A DNA stretch of 6,172 bases, from positions 1 through 6,172 of the forward strand of contig JAKUTA010000076.1 in assembly GCA_022447885.1 (NCBI GenBank), written 5' to 3'. The stretch is from Candidatus Poseidoniales archaeon. Its GTDB lineage: Archaea; Thermoplasmatota; Poseidoniia; Poseidoniales; Thalassarchaeaceae. Position numbers and translations under genes: made by a program. A model generated the notes under the pieces. The model did no database searches. It saw only the letters and a program-made list of their open reading frames with translations, and was not told where the DNA came from. How positions within the stretch are numbered: the first letter of the stretch is position 1; every line of letters starts with the position of its first letter. Shown here in pieces: positions 5,833-6,172 of the stretch.

Positions 5833-6172
5833 ATGACCACAGGCTCACCCATCTCGATGACCGGCGGTAAGCTGCGGGTTCCCGACCACCCGCGCATCCA
5901 CTATATCGAGGGAGACGGCATCGGTACCGACATCACGCCGGTGATGCAACGGGTCGTGGATGCTGCCGTGCTGCAAGCATATGCAGGTGGGCGGAAAATC
6001 AGCTGGGTCGAGGTGCTGGCAGGACAGAAAGCGTACGATGCCTGCGGCGAATGGCTGCCCGCCGAGACCGAGCAGGCGATGCGCGACGGCCTGGTGTCGA
6101 TCAAGGGACCGCTGACCACTCCCGTGGGCGGCGGCATCCGCAGCCTGAACGTAGCACTGCGACAACGTCTCG
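5833..6172 (+). CDS. icd: NADP-dependent isocitrate dehydrogenase, N-terminal part (runs off window)
   Basis: Oxidatively decarboxylates isocitrate to 2-oxoglutarate with NADPH production in the TCA cycle. The 113 visible residues match the homodimeric E. coli type: YIEGDGIGTDITP at 24-36, GEWLPAET from 72, IKGPLTTPVGGGIRSLNVAL from 90. K91, T95, S104, N106 and R110 correspond by a constant offset of nine to E. coli K100, T104, S113, N115 and R119, the substrate-binding set that includes the serine phosphorylated by AceK in E. coli. The 3' end lies beyond the window, so the catalytic Tyr/Lys and coenzyme residues are unseen. Start choice is open: in-frame ATG at 5806, GTG at 5821, ATG at 5833 and ATG at 5857. 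I chose 5833 because GGGTGG (5819-5824) gives eight-base spacing; 5857 has only a weak site; 5806 would equal the E. coli N-terminal length but lacks a ribosome site. Confidence 0.93.
   Translation, partial: MTTGSPISMTGGKLRVPDHPRIHYIEGDGIGTDITPVMQRVVDAAVLQAYAGGRKISWVEVLAGQKAYDACGEWLPAETEQAMRDGLVSIKGPLTTPVGGGIRSLNVALRQRL

Overview
This 6.2 kb window comes from a GC-rich prokaryote. Coding DNA is about 60% G+C by sampled line counts, while the middle of the one long intergenic region falls to roughly 45%. It holds four complete protein genes and the 5' part of a fifth. No tRNA, rRNA, CRISPR array, insertion sequence or phage gene was seen. The lineage is not settled. The long B12-dependent ribonucleotide reductase, the E. 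coli-type NADP isocitrate dehydrogenase and the OsmC-like protein occur widely in bacteria. The very acidic, Glu/Pro-rich linker protein would also suit a marine euryarchaeon of the Poseidoniales (Marine Group II) type, but that rests on general recollection of protein style, not a search.

Layout. Positions 15-3701 (minus strand) encode a complete class II ribonucleotide reductase, NrdJ. Positions 3702-4117 form a 416 bp divergent intergenic region. It carries two DnaA-box-like motifs next to nrdJ, a nested inverted repeat, a recurring TTARTGG heptamer and a GC-rich leader just before the next gene. Positions 4118-5322 (plus strand) are a two-gene operon with an ATGA overlap. Both products carry the same short W-x(1-2)-DG helical module, resembling the TerB fold, and the first also has a long acidic low-complexity linker. 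Positions 5352-5738 (minus strand) encode an OsmC/YhfA-type redox protein, convergent with the operon. From about 5833 to the window edge (plus strand) lies the N-terminal third of isocitrate dehydrogenase, divergent from the OsmC gene.

How they work together. NrdJ makes deoxyribonucleotides, IDH makes NADPH and 2-oxoglutarate, and the OsmC-like protein probably handles thiol or peroxide stress. These are housekeeping functions with no strict pathway link. The least explained part is the TerB-like gene pair and the regulatory-looking DNA between it and nrdJ. I see no clear defence, mobile or biosynthetic system here. The best candidate for something undescribed is that gene pair.
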